Notes under the pieces: model-generated
The model's input: the letters and a program-made list of their open reading frames with translations, nothing else
The model's database searches: none
What the model was told of the DNA's origin: nothing
NCBI RefSeq assembly: GCF_002209555.1
Contig: NZ_NJIF01000001.1
Coordinates: 372,001-436,000 of the forward strand
DNA length: 64,000 nucleotides
Direction: 5' to 3'
Source: Achromobacter insolitus
GTDB taxonomy: Bacteria; Pseudomonadota; Gammaproteobacteria; Burkholderiales; Burkholderiaceae_B
Shown here: positions 34,223 through 42,567 of the stretch, one piece after another
Layout of the letters: the number at the start of each line of letters is the position of its first letter
Numbering within the stretch: position 1 is the stretch's first letter
Translations under genes and position numbers: made by a program

Positions 34223-34251
34223 ACGGTTCTCAAAACACAAACAAGAACCGT
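34223..34251 (-). promoter_or_regulatory. Inverted repeat in the ftrABCD leader
   Basis: Arms of 8 bp (ACGGTTCT at 34223-34230 and AGAACCGT at 34244-34251) are separated by 13 bp, about 30-60 bp upstream of the ftrA start in an A/T-rich stretch. It could be an operator for a dimeric regulator or a leader hairpin. It does not look like a Fur box. Confidence 0.45.
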
Positions 34252-34359
34252 TTTCATTAATGTAACGAAATCAACTGACAGAACCCTGAACCTGGCGCCA
34301 GGAAATTCCGCGGATCATTGCGTTTGATCAAGTGGTAAATAAGGCTCGCCCCCCTGGGT

Positions 34360-35430
34360 TCAGAGCCCGAGAAACTTGAACGGCGCCGACGGCTGGAAGG
34401 CGCGCGTGGCATCGCCCGCAAACGTGTGGCGCTGGTCTGGTCCCAGGTCCAGCTTCAGCACCTTGCCGCTTTCCGGACTGAAGTCCAGAGCCTTCAGATC
34501 CACCCAAAATGTGTTGGGGGTCAGGGCCGATTCGAAGAAATACAACTTGCGCCGGTGGTCGAAGACAGTGCGCCAGCGCGTGGACGAAATATTGGGTTGT
34601 CCAGGCGTACTGATGCCATAGGGCACAGAGACGTTGCGTATCACGCTGAAGACACTGGCCAGCGCCTTGTTGGGATCCGGGTCCTTGGGGATGGCGTTGA
34701 TATAGAACGATGCCCGCACGTAACGGTCGGCCGCGCGATTGGTGCCCGGCAGCATGGTGGTGCCGCCGATCTGCTGCCAATAGGCATTGAGCGCCAGTTG
34801 CTGTTCGAATTGAGGCGAATTCGTCATCACCTGGTAGTCGCGGCTGTGGTGGATCACCTGGCGTCCGCCGATGTATTCGATGATGGCGCTGTCCCCGCTG
34901 GCGTCCGAGATCGACAGGTGCAGCGTCGTCAGGCGGTCCTCGCCCGGCACGTTGTCCGAAACGATGGTGTAGGGTTCCTGTCCCAATGCCTCCACGGCTT
35001 CCTTGACAGTGGCGTAGTTGTCCAGCACGTACTGCGCCCACGCGGCAATGGTCAGGCCGGGTTTGCTCTTAGCATCGAATTGCGGGTACTGCGATTCGGC
35101 CAGCCACAGCAGATTGGCGCTCAAGCCCGCTTCGTTCACACCGTCGGTGGTCGAGACGTCATAGCCGGATGTGACCACGCTGCCGTAGCGCGACGTCCAG
35201 TGCAGGGAGTTCGGGCCGGCCTCGCCGCTGCGAGCCATGCCGCGCGGCAACACCCACAGGTTGCTGGTGATGTCGTTCTTCCAGTCCATGGACCGCGCGG
35301 TAACCACCTGATCGCCGGCTCCGTGGAAGACGACGCGCGTGCAGGCCCAGGTGGCGGGCGATGCGGACAGGACCGTCAGTCCGGCTAACACCGAGCAGGC
35401 CAAGCGGGAAAACATCTTGTTCAGTCTCAT
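34360..35430 (-). CDS. Periplasmic choloylglycine hydrolase-like Ntn amidase (linear amide C-N hydrolase)
   Basis: The 356-residue protein has a signal peptide (residues ~7-29, ending TWA). Its cleavage would expose C30 as the N-terminal nucleophile (ACTRVVF). Arg46 and Asp49 in TARSMDW match the penicillin V acylase/bile salt hydrolase active site, and later SGYDVSTTDGVNEAGLSANLL and the Asn-containing NAYWQQIGGT fit the fold. Secreted Gram-negative homologues cleave penicillin V or acyl-homoserine lactones, so quorum-signal degradation is possible; the substrate cannot be read from sequence. The ATG at 35430 has a GGGAG upstream. It is separated from phaR by a strong terminator, so it has its own promoter. 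Confidence 0.88.
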   Translation of the reverse strand: MRLNKMFSRLACSVLAGLTVLSASPATWACTRVVFHGAGDQVVTARSMDWKNDITSNLWVLPRGMARSGEAGPNSLHWTSRYGSVVTSGYDVSTTDGVNEAGLSANLLWLAESQYPQFDAKSKPGLTIAAWAQYVLDNYATVKEAVEALGQEPYTIVSDNVPGEDRLTTLHLSISDASGDSAIIEYIGGRQVIHHSRDYQVMTNSPQFEQQLALNAYWQQIGGTTMLPGTNRAADRYVRASFYINAIPKDPDPNKALASVFSVIRNVSVPYGISTPGQPNISSTRWRTVFDHRRKLYFFESALTPNTFWVDLKALDFSPESGKVLKLDLGPDQRHTFAGDATRAFQPSAPFKFLGL

Positions 35431-35494
35431 GCTTGCACTCCCGGGTGACTGTTCTTGCGCTTGCCGCCCAAGTCGAAGCCTGCAAGCGGTGATG

Positions 35495-35539
35495 AAAAAA
35501 CACCCCAAGAAACCGGACCGCTGTCCGGCTTTTGGGGTG
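35495..35539 (-). terminator. Intrinsic terminator after phaR
   Basis: Read on the minus strand, a two-part stem is followed by six T residues (35500-35495). The outer arms are 35501-35508 with 35532-35539, and the inner arms 35513-35518 with 35523-35528 around a CGCT-type loop. It ends the phaB-phaR transcript before the Ntn hydrolase gene. Confidence 0.88.
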
Positions 35540-35578
35540 CTGACGATCGATGAAGCCGCGCCTGGCGCGGCCACGCCG

Positions 35579-36145
35579 TTACTTGCGTCCGGGCCCTTGC
35601 GTGCCGCCGGGCGTGAACGGAAAGGTCGAGAACATGGCGCGCGTCTGATCCTGCATCTGGTCCTGCATCTGCACGAACAGATTTTTGCTCTGGTCGATGT
35701 AGTTGTTCATCATGTTCTGCAGCATGGGCGTCTGCACGTTCATGAACTGGGCCCAGGCCTCGGGACCGAATTGGCTGCCATACAGGCCCTTGGACTGCTC
35801 CGCCATGCGTTGCTGGATTTCCATGAAGGCCTGGATGTTCTTTTCCAGGTAGGAACCCATGATGCCCTGCATGGCATGCCCGTAGAACCGGATGATCTGC
35901 GACAGCATGTTCGACGAGAACATGGGCATGCCGCCGCTTTCTTCTTCAAGAATGATCTGCAGGAGAATGCTGCGCGTCAGGTCTTCGCTGCTCTTGGCGT
36001 CGACGACCTGGAATTCTTCATTGGCCAGGACCAGTTGTTTGACATCTGCCAGGGTGATGTACGTGCTGGTCCGGGTGTCGTACAGGCGACGGTTGGGGTA
36101 CTTTTTAATCAGGCGCAGGCTGGCGCCGGTTTGTGCTTGCGTCAT
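35579..36145 (-). CDS. phaR: Polyhydroxyalkanoate synthesis repressor PhaR
   Basis: The 188-residue protein has the PHB/PHA accumulation regulator DNA-binding domain at the N-terminus (LIKKYPNRRLYDTRTSTYITL, residues ~12-32) and a following granule-binding domain (VDAKSSEDLTRSILLQIILEEE). The C-terminal half is Gln/Met-rich and probably amphipathic. PhaR represses phasin genes and itself and is titrated by PHB granules. It is the third gene after phaC and phaB, with a hairpin between it and phaB. Confidence 0.95.
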   Translation of the reverse strand: MTQAQTGASLRLIKKYPNRRLYDTRTSTYITLADVKQLVLANEEFQVVDAKSSEDLTRSILLQIILEEESGGMPMFSSNMLSQIIRFYGHAMQGIMGSYLEKNIQAFMEIQQRMAEQSKGLYGSQFGPEAWAQFMNVQTPMLQNMMNNYIDQSKNLFVQMQDQMQDQTRAMFSTFPFTPGGTQGPGRK

Positions 36146-36198
36146 GGTTGTCCCCGGATCGGGCGATCTCTAAGGCTTCAGATAGGGTTAGTGTAATC

Positions 36199-36228
36199 CG
36201 GAGGGCCTTCTCCCCAAGGCCCTCCGGC
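36199..36228 (-). terminator. Hairpin between phaB and phaR
   Basis: A perfect 12-bp stem (36199-36210 with 36217-36228) has a 6-nt loop. There is almost no T-tract on the minus strand, so it may attenuate read-through into phaR or protect the phaCB message instead of stopping transcription completely. Confidence 0.6.
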
Positions 36229-36262
36229 GCCGACGAACCGCCTGCTGGCGGTCCGCGATGCG

Positions 36263-37000
36263 TCAGCCCATATGCAGGCCGCCGTTGAGCGAGAAGTCCG
36301 CGCCCGTCGAAAAACCGGACTCATCCGAGGCCAGCCACGACGTGATGGACGCGATTTCCTCCGGCGTGCCCAGGCGGCGCACCGGGATGGTGGCGACAAT
36401 CTTTTCCAGCACGTCGGGGCGAATGGCGCGAACCATGTCCGTGCCGATGTAGCCGGGCGAAATCGTGTTGACGGTGACGCCCTTGCTGGCCACTTCCTGG
36501 GCCAGCGCCATGGTGAAGCCATGGATGCCAGCCTTGGCCGTCGAATAGTTCGTCTGGCCGAATTGGCCCTTCTGCCCGTTAACCGAGCTGATGTTGATGA
36601 TGCGCCCCCACTGGCGTTCGACCATGCCGTCGATCACCTGTTTGGTCACATTGAACAAGCTGTTCAGGTTGGTGTCGATGACCGCGCGCCAATCGTCGGC
36701 GCTCATCTTGCGGAACAGGCCATCGCGGGTAATGCCCGCGTTGTTGACCAGCACGTCGACCGGACCCAGTTCCTTGGTGACCCGTTCAAAGGCCTCTACC
36801 GTGGAGTCCCAATCCGACACATTGCCCACGGACGCGTAGAACGTATAGCCCTGCGCTGCCTGCTCATCCAGCCATTGCTGGTAATTGCGGCTGGGGCCGC
36901 AACCTGCCACCACGCGAAAGCCATCCTTGGCCAAGCGTTGGCAAATAGAGGTGCCGATACCGCCCATCCCGCCTGTTACGTAAGCCAGTTTTCCGCTCAT
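36263..37000 (-). CDS. phaB: Acetoacetyl-CoA reductase
   Basis: The 245-residue short-chain dehydrogenase has the cofactor motif TGGMGGIG (9-16), NNAG (87-90 region), and catalytic Ser near 139, Tyr152 and Lys156 (YSTAK). The ending GGLHMG is typical of PhaB. It reduces acetoacetyl-CoA to (R)-3-hydroxybutyryl-CoA with NADPH, the precursor of PHB. A strong AGGAGG-type ribosome site precedes the ATG. It lies between phaC and phaR, which supports the PHB role over FabG. Confidence 0.95.
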   Translation of the reverse strand: MSGKLAYVTGGMGGIGTSICQRLAKDGFRVVAGCGPSRNYQQWLDEQAAQGYTFYASVGNVSDWDSTVEAFERVTKELGPVDVLVNNAGITRDGLFRKMSADDWRAVIDTNLNSLFNVTKQVIDGMVERQWGRIINISSVNGQKGQFGQTNYSTAKAGIHGFTMALAQEVASKGVTVNTISPGYIGTDMVRAIRPDVLEKIVATIPVRRLGTPEEIASITSWLASDESGFSTGADFSLNGGLHMG

Positions 37001-37075
37001 TGGACTTCCTCCTGTGTGCGACGGACGCCTCGTTAATTAACTTTCTTCCATCCGGGCCTGACCGCTGCCGCGGCC

Positions 37076-38710
37076 TCAGGCCGCCCGGACTTTCACATAC
37101 CTGCCAGGCGCCGGCTCTATCGGCCGGTACTTGGCATTGCCCAACTTTGCACGCGCCTTGACCTGCTTGCCCGAATGGCCCGATAGCCAGCCGGTCCAAT
37201 CGGGCCACCAGCTGCCCGGCATCTCCACCGCCTGGGCGAACCAGGCGTTCGGATCTCCAGGCAGATGGTGGCCAGACTGCTCGAGCTTGTCAGCCACCCA
37301 ATAACTGCGGCGCTTCTTGGCCGGCGGATTCACCACGCCGGCGATGTGGCCGGACGCGCCCAGCACGAAACGTTGCGGTCCGCGCAGCACCTGGGTGGAG
37401 GCATACGCCGAGACCCAGGGCACGATATGGTCTTCGCGTGACCCGAAGATGTACGCAGGCATTTCCAGCCGCGTCAGGTCCAGCGGCAAGCCGGCCGCGT
37501 GCGCGCGTCCCGGCACCTTGAGGTTGTTCTCCAGGTAGGTATTGCGGAAGTACCAGGAGAAGAACGGCCCGGGCAGATTGGTGCTGTCGCCATTCCAGAA
37601 CAGCAGGTCGAACGCGGGCGGCTTCTGGCCTTTCAGATAGTTGCCGACCACGTAGTTCCAGACCAGTTCATTGGGGCGCAGGAACGAGAACGTGGTGGCC
37701 AGGTCGCGGCCAGGCATCAGCCCGCCCTGCCCCAGCTGGTGGTCGCGCAGCAGCGCGTGGGCCTCGTCGACGAAGACGTTCAGGATGCCGGTATCGTGGA
37801 AATCGAGCAGCGAGGTCAGCAAGGTCAGCGACGCCACGGGGTGCTCGCCGCGCGCCTCGGCCAAGGCCAGCGCGGAAGCCAGCATCGTGCCCCCCACGCA
37901 AAAGCCCAACGCGTTGACTTGCGGCTGCTTGGTGATGTCGCTTGCCACGCGCAGCGCCTGCAGCACCGCATCGTCCAGGTACTCGGACCAGGTCGCGCGG
38001 TCCACGCCATCGGTATCGCTGGACACCGGATTACGCCACGAAATAAGGAATACCGTGTAGCCCTGGTCCACCGCATGCCGGACGAAGGAATTCTCGGGCT
38101 GCAGGTCCAGGATGTAGAACTTGTTGATGTTCGGCGGCACGATGACCAGCGGCCGCTCGTGCACGGTGGCGGTCGATGGCGCGTACTGGATAAGCTGGAA
38201 CAGCCTGTTTTCGAACACCACTTCGCCCGGCGTCACCGCGACGTTGCGGCCGATTTCGAACTGCGACTCGTCCGTCTGCGTGATGCGGCCTTTCTTGACG
38301 TCGCCCAGCAGATTGGCCAGCCCTTCATTGAGCGCACGTCCTGCGCTTTCAACAATGGATTGCTGGGCATCAGGATTCAGCGCCAGGAAATTCGACGGCG
38401 ACAGCGCGTCGACCCATTGCATGATGGAAAAGCGCAGGCGGTCGCGCATGGGTTCGCTGACCTGTGCGGCGTCGACCATGCGCGACATGGCGCGGGCCGA
38501 CAGCAGATAAGTATGCGCCAGCAACAGATGCGAATGATTGGAGGCCCAGGCATCGCCGGAAAAGCGGCGGTCTGGCGGCGGCGCAAGCGCGCCACGGCGG
38601 GCGTCATCGCAAAGGCGTTGCCACTCGCGGGAAAATTCGGCCTGGATGTCGGCCAGGACTTCCGGTGCCACGCTCACCGGAATGGGCCCTGCGGAGAGAT
38701 TGGCATTCAC
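37076..38710 (-). CDS. phaC: Class I polyhydroxyalkanoate synthase
   Basis: The 544-residue enzyme polymerises (R)-3-hydroxyacyl-CoA into PHB at the granule surface. The catalytic triad is visible: C271 in the lipase-like box GFCVGG, D427 in GSREDHIVPW and H455 in GASGHIAGVV. Residues ~1-170 form the PhaC N-terminal domain, followed by the alpha/beta-hydrolase core. It is somewhat shorter than the ~590-residue Cupriavidus enzyme, mainly at the N-terminus. The start is GTG with AAGG upstream. It is the first gene of phaC-phaB-phaR; no phaA thiolase is present in the window. Confidence 0.95.
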   Translation of the reverse strand: MNANLSAGPIPVSVAPEVLADIQAEFSREWQRLCDDARRGALAPPPDRRFSGDAWASNHSHLLLAHTYLLSARAMSRMVDAAQVSEPMRDRLRFSIMQWVDALSPSNFLALNPDAQQSIVESAGRALNEGLANLLGDVKKGRITQTDESQFEIGRNVAVTPGEVVFENRLFQLIQYAPSTATVHERPLVIVPPNINKFYILDLQPENSFVRHAVDQGYTVFLISWRNPVSSDTDGVDRATWSEYLDDAVLQALRVASDITKQPQVNALGFCVGGTMLASALALAEARGEHPVASLTLLTSLLDFHDTGILNVFVDEAHALLRDHQLGQGGLMPGRDLATTFSFLRPNELVWNYVVGNYLKGQKPPAFDLLFWNGDSTNLPGPFFSWYFRNTYLENNLKVPGRAHAAGLPLDLTRLEMPAYIFGSREDHIVPWVSAYASTQVLRGPQRFVLGASGHIAGVVNPPAKKRRSYWVADKLEQSGHHLPGDPNAWFAQAVEMPGSWWPDWTGWLSGHSGKQVKARAKLGNAKYRPIEPAPGRYVKVRAA

Positions 38711-38742
38711 TTCGACACCTTGTTATCGAAACTACGCGATTG

Positions 38743-38771
38743 ATGTTGCATTCCGGGTTGGGGGCTGTCAA
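38743..38771 (-). promoter_or_regulatory. Probable sigma-70 promoter of phaC
   Basis: On the minus strand TTGACA (38771-38766) is a perfect -35 box. After 17 bp comes CAACAT (38748-38743), a fair -10 box. This lies ~35 bp before the phaC start codon. Confidence 0.6.
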
Positions 38772-38805
38772 TGCGGGTATACAAGGAGGCCTGACAGGGT
38801 ATGCC

Positions 38806-38828
38806 GCAAGGCCGGCCGCCGGCCTTGC
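38806..38828 (-). terminator. Hairpin between pgeF and phaC
   Basis: A perfect 10-bp GC-rich stem (38806-38815 with 38819-38828) with a 3-nt loop lies just beyond the pgeF stop and upstream of the phaC promoter. It lacks a T-tract, so termination is uncertain. Confidence 0.45.
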
Positions 38829-38834
38829 GCCAGA

Positions 38835-39599
38835 TCAAACCCGGCCGAGCCAGGCCAGCATGGCCATGCGTCCGGTTTCGCCGTCGCGCCGGTACGAAAA
38901 GAATCGGACCGATTCCGCCACCGTACACATCCCGCTCAAGGACACCTCTTGTACTCCGGCCCGGCGCAGGCGGAAATCGGCCAATCCGGCGAGATCCGCC
39001 AGCCATTTTCCGGAGATGCCCTGCCGCGGCGTGAAGTAGCGCAAGGTTGCCGGATCGTCCTTGGAGAAGGCGTCCAGTACGTCCTGGCCGACCTCGAACG
39101 CCTGCGGGCCAATGCCCGGCCCGACCCAAGCTCGCCAACCCGAGGCTTGCGGCGCCTTGGCGCGCATGACCGCCAGGGTGTTTTCCAGCACGCCACCCGA
39201 AAGACCGCGCCAACCCGCATGCGCCGCGCCCAGCACCGTCCCTTGCGCATCCGCGATGACTACCGGCAGGCAGTCCGCCACCATGACGGCCAGGACGCGG
39301 CCCGCACGCGCAGTGACGCTGGCGTCGGCCGCAGGTTCATCCGGCAAGTCCGCCTGATCGGCGTCCACCACCTCGCTGCCGTGGATCTGGCGCAGCCACA
39401 GGGGTTCGGCCGGCAACGCAGCGCGCACTCGGCGTCGGTTTTCCGTGACGGTGTCCGGATCGTCTCCTGCGCGACGGCCCAGGTTCAAGGTGTCGTGCGG
39501 CGCGACGCCCGCGCCCCCTGCCCGGGTTGTGCAGAAATAGTTCACGCCAGCCCACTCGGGTCCGGTCACCACCGGCAGGCCTGCCACTATGCGTTCCAT
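38835..39599 (-). CDS. pgeF: Peptidoglycan editing factor PgeF (laccase-domain protein)
   Basis: The 254-residue protein is of the YfiH/PgeF family. Motifs are NYFCTTRAGG near the start, LRQIHGSEV, VMVADCLPVV with its conserved cysteine, AAHAGWRGL with its histidine, and WVGPGIGPQAFEVG. Family members bind metal with two His and one Cys and act on purine nucleosides or on wrongly incorporated amino acids in peptidoglycan precursors. The frame is open far upstream, but the ATG at 39599 gives the family's normal length. The gene overlaps the end of rluD by 13 bp, an arrangement common in proteobacteria. Confidence 0.92.
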   Translation of the reverse strand: MERIVAGLPVVTGPEWAGVNYFCTTRAGGAGVAPHDTLNLGRRAGDDPDTVTENRRRVRAALPAEPLWLRQIHGSEVVDADQADLPDEPAADASVTARAGRVLAVMVADCLPVVIADAQGTVLGAAHAGWRGLSGGVLENTLAVMRAKAPQASGWRAWVGPGIGPQAFEVGQDVLDAFSKDDPATLRYFTPRQGISGKWLADLAGLADFRLRRAGVQEVSLSGMCTVAESVRFFSYRRDGETGRMAMLAWLGRV

Positions 39600-40585
39600 G
39601 CAATCTCTTCCTGGACCAAGCTCATGTCGGGAGGCACGGCCGCGGCGAACTCGACTTCGCCACGGCCGCCCGGATCTTCGAAATGCAGCGCGCGCGCATG
39701 CAGCATCTGCCGTTGCGCGCCCGCGATGTTCTTGCCGCCGTATATCGTGTCGGCCAGCAGCGGATGTCCCAGGCTGGCCATGTGCACCCGGATCTGGTGG
39801 GTCCGGCCGGTTTCCAGGCGACAAACGACTTCGGTGACGCGGCCGCCGGGATCCGCCTCGCCGCGGCGGGCGGGCGTGTAATGGGTGATGGCCGGTTTGG
39901 GCGCCACCGGGCGCTCGACGCTCATGCGTACCGGGACGCGCGAATCGCGGCCGATGGGCCGGTCGACCTTGCCGGCCGTGGCCAGCCAGCCATGCGCCAG
40001 GGCCACGTACTCCCGGCCCATGCTGCGCGCCTGCAATTGGCGCACCAGGTGCGTCTGGGCGGTTTCGTTGCGCGCCACCACCATCAGGCCGGACGTGTCT
40101 TTGTCCAGACGGTGCACGATGCCGGCGCGGGCCACCTGGGCCAGTTCGGGGTAGCGGTACAGCAGGCCGTTGAGCAGCGTGCCGCTCCAGTTGCCGGCGC
40201 CGGGATGCGTGACCAGCCCTGCGGGCTTGTTCACCACGATCCAGTCGGGACTCTCGTCCACTACCGCGAAATCCACCGGTTCGGGCGCGAAGGCCAGGGT
40301 TTCCGGGGCGGGCTGGGGCCAGACGGTGAGCTCGTCGCCCGGGCCAACCGTCTGGCGGACTTTGCCGGGCGCGCCATTCACATGGACGTTGCCGGCCTCG
40401 ATCCAACCCTGCAGCCGGCTGCGGGAATGCTCTGGCAGCAACCCCGCCAGCACCTTGTCAAGCCGGTCGGCGCGGGTACTGGAAGGTACGGTTACAAATT
40501 GCGGCTCCCCCCGGGGAGTTTCCTCGGAAATACCCAGGAGTTCGTCGTCGGAAACGAGATCTGCGCCGGAGGCTGTATCAGACAT
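39587..40585 (-). CDS. rluD: 23S rRNA pseudouridine synthase RluD
   Basis: The 332-residue protein has an N-terminal S4 domain (RADRLDKVLAGLLPEHSRSRLQGWIEAG) and a pseudouridine synthase domain with the catalytic aspartate in GIVHRLDKDTSGL. Further motifs are LETGRTHQIRVHMA and GHPLLADTIYGG. It modifies helix 69 of 23S rRNA (positions 1911, 1915 and 1917 in E. coli numbering). The pairing with pgeF downstream and bamD divergently upstream is the conserved betaproteobacterial context, which favours RluD over RluC. The gap to bamD is only 53 bp and must hold both promoters. Confidence 0.94.
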   Translation of the reverse strand: MSDTASGADLVSDDELLGISEETPRGEPQFVTVPSSTRADRLDKVLAGLLPEHSRSRLQGWIEAGNVHVNGAPGKVRQTVGPGDELTVWPQPAPETLAFAPEPVDFAVVDESPDWIVVNKPAGLVTHPGAGNWSGTLLNGLLYRYPELAQVARAGIVHRLDKDTSGLMVVARNETAQTHLVRQLQARSMGREYVALAHGWLATAGKVDRPIGRDSRVPVRMSVERPVAPKPAITHYTPARRGEADPGGRVTEVVCRLETGRTHQIRVHMASLGHPLLADTIYGGKNIAGAQRQMLHARALHFEDPGGRGEVEFAAAVPPDMSLVQEEIAWNA

Positions 40586-40638
40586 GGAGACAAATCATAT
40601 AATCAGCCTGCCATGCTAACACCAAGGATACGATTCTC

Positions 40639-41481
40639 GTGATTCACCACTCCGCAGCTCCCTCGAATCCCGCCTCCCGAAGCGGGCCGGTCTTGCGCGT
40701 GGTTATCGCGCTCTTTGCCGTGATGGTCATCGCCGGTTGCGGCTCGACCAACAGCAAATACGACAAGACCACCAACTGGAGCGCCGAACAGCTCTACGCG
40801 GACGCCAAGTCTGAAATGGCGTCGGGCGGCTGGAAGGAAGCGCGCGAGCGGCTGACCGCCATCGAAAGCCGCTATCCGTTCGGCGTCTATGCCCAGCAGG
40901 CCCTGCTTGAACTTGCCTACGTCAACTGGAAGGACGGCGAAAACGAACAGGCCCTGGCCGCGATCGACCGCTTCCAGCAGCTCTACCCCAACCACCCCGG
41001 CACCGATTACGCGCTCTACCTGAAGGGCCTGATCAACTTCACGCCGACCAGCGCCTTCATGAGCAGCATCACGGGCCAGGACCCGGCCGAGCGCGACCCC
41101 AAGGGGCTGCGTGCGTCCTACGATGCATTCAACGAGCTGATCAAGCGCTACCCCGACAGCAAGTACACGCGTGACGCCGAACAGCGCGTCGCCTGGCTGG
41201 TCAACACCATCGCCATGAACGAAGTGCACGTCGCCCGCTACTACTACGAGCGCGGCGCCTACGTGGCCGCGGCCAACCGCGCACAGACCGTCATCACCGA
41301 CTTCGAAGGCGCCCCCGCCACCGAAGAAGCGCTCTACCTGATGGTCGAGTCCTACGACAAGCTCGGCCTGACCGAACTGAAGAACGACTCGCAGCGCGTG
41401 TACGACAAGAACTTCCCCAACAGCGACTTCAAGACCAAGGGCCTGAAGGCCGACCGCAGCTGGTGGAATCCGTTCGACTGA
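40639..41481 (+). CDS. bamD: Outer membrane assembly lipoprotein BamD
   Basis: The 280-residue protein starts at GTG. The signal peptide ends in a lipobox (VIAGC, lipidated C34), followed by TPR-like repeats: WSAEQLYADAKSEMASGGWKEA, RYPFGVYAQQALLELAYVNW and YPNHPGTDYALYLKGL. BamD is an essential part of the BAM complex that folds beta-barrels in the outer membrane. AAGGAT lies about 10 bp upstream of the GTG. A strong terminator follows the gene. Confidence 0.95.
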   Translation: MIHHSAAPSNPASRSGPVLRVVIALFAVMVIAGCGSTNSKYDKTTNWSAEQLYADAKSEMASGGWKEARERLTAIESRYPFGVYAQQALLELAYVNWKDGENEQALAAIDRFQQLYPNHPGTDYALYLKGLINFTPTSAFMSSITGQDPAERDPKGLRASYDAFNELIKRYPDSKYTRDAEQRVAWLVNTIAMNEVHVARYYYERGAYVAAANRAQTVITDFEGAPATEEALYLMVESYDKLGLTELKNDSQRVYDKNFPNSDFKTKGLKADRSWWNPFD

Positions 41482-41498
41482 ACCGCCGCTGCCTTCCG

Positions 41499-41527
41499 AA
41501 AAAGCCCCTGCGCGACAGGGGCTTTTT
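41499..41527. terminator. Bidirectional intrinsic terminator after bamD
   Basis: A 12-bp stem (41499-41510 with 41516-41527) with a 5-nt loop is flanked by A and T runs. It serves bamD and the convergent AraC-type gene, whose stop codon lies within the T-tract side. Confidence 0.92.
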
Positions 41528-42469
41528 TTATTGGGCCGCGCCGCGGCGCATGGCCTGGGGCGGCTGCCCGTAGATGCGCAGAAAGGCTCGGCGCATGCGC
41601 TCCGTATCGCCAAAGCCGACGCGCCGCGCAATGGCGTCCATGCCGGCCTCGCCCTCCTCCACCAGTTCGCGAGCCGCCTCGGCGCGCACCCGCTCTACCG
41701 CCTTGGCGGGCGTCTGGCCGGTTTCCTGCTTGAACTGACGGCAGAACTGGCGCGGACTCAGGCAGGCCACGCCGGCCAGGCGTTCGATGTCCAGGACTTC
41801 ATCCAGGTGCTGGCCCACGTGGGCCAATACCTCGCGCATGCGTCCGCTGGGCGGCGCCAGATCCTGCAGCGCCGAGAACTGCGACTGCCCGCCGGTGCGC
41901 CGGTGATAGACCACCATTTCGCGGGCCGTGGCGCGGGCGACGGCCTCGCCGTGGTCCGCCTGCACCATGGCCAGCGCCAGGTCTATGCCGGCCGTAATTC
42001 CCGCCGACGTCCACACCGCCCCGTCCTCGACATAGATGCGATCCGCTTCCACCGCCAGGGCCGGATGGCGTTGCTGCAGCTCGGTGGCATGACGCCAGTG
42101 GGTGGTCACCCTGCGCCCGTGCAGGATGCCGGCCTGCGCCAGCACGAAAGCGCCCGTGCAAACGCTGGCGACTCGCCGGCCGCGCGCATGCGCGGCACGC
42201 AGATAGGCCAGCATGGCCGGCGCCGCCCGCGGCTCGCGCGCGCCCTGGCCGCCAGGCACCAGCACGGTATCGGCGCGCAGGCCGCGCCACGAGCGGGTTA
42301 GCACGGGTACGCCGGCCGAACACCGGACCAGCCCGCCCTCGGCCGATGCCACGGCTACCTCATAAGCGCCCGGCACCAGCTCGGCGGCGATCTGGAAGAC
42401 GGATAATGGCCCAGCCATATCCAGCAGCTGGAAGTCAGGGACGGGCAGGATGCAGACGCGATGGGGCAT
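41528..42469 (-). CDS. GlxA-type AraC family regulator (DJ-1/PfpI domain plus HTH)
   Basis: The 313-residue protein has an N-terminal DJ-1/PfpI-like domain (VCILPVPDFQLLDMAGPLSVF at the start, ASVCTGAFVLAQAG near residue 105). A C-terminal AraC double helix-turn-helix follows (IERLAGVACLSPRQFCRQFKQETG, RVGFGDTERMRRAFLRIYG). This layout is typical of GlxA regulators, whose amidase-like domain acts as a sensor. It is divergent from an MFS transporter 98 bp away, which it probably controls. The inducer is unknown. Confidence 0.92.
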   Translation of the reverse strand: MPHRVCILPVPDFQLLDMAGPLSVFQIAAELVPGAYEVAVASAEGGLVRCSAGVPVLTRSWRGLRADTVLVPGGQGAREPRAAPAMLAYLRAAHARGRRVASVCTGAFVLAQAGILHGRRVTTHWRHATELQQRHPALAVEADRIYVEDGAVWTSAGITAGIDLALAMVQADHGEAVARATAREMVVYHRRTGGQSQFSALQDLAPPSGRMREVLAHVGQHLDEVLDIERLAGVACLSPRQFCRQFKQETGQTPAKAVERVRAEAARELVEEGEAGMDAIARRVGFGDTERMRRAFLRIYGQPPQAMRRGAAQ

Positions 42470-42567
42470 AGCGGAGGTCTATGGCAAGAAACGAGGGAAA
42501 ATAGTCATTCCTGCCAGAGTTTCCGACGCTAGAGTGGGGCCTGTCAATCCTTCGGACGTTCACCGTC

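Noticed and set aside
34223-34251. Fur box upstream of ftrABCD
   Set aside because: The inverted repeat and the nearby A/T-rich stretch do not match the 19-bp Fur consensus well enough; it is kept only as an unassigned inverted repeat.
38835-40406. A 523-codon open frame joining pgeF to sequence overlapping rluD
   Set aside because: The upstream half is an out-of-frame reading of rluD. The PgeF family length and motifs begin at the ATG at 39599.
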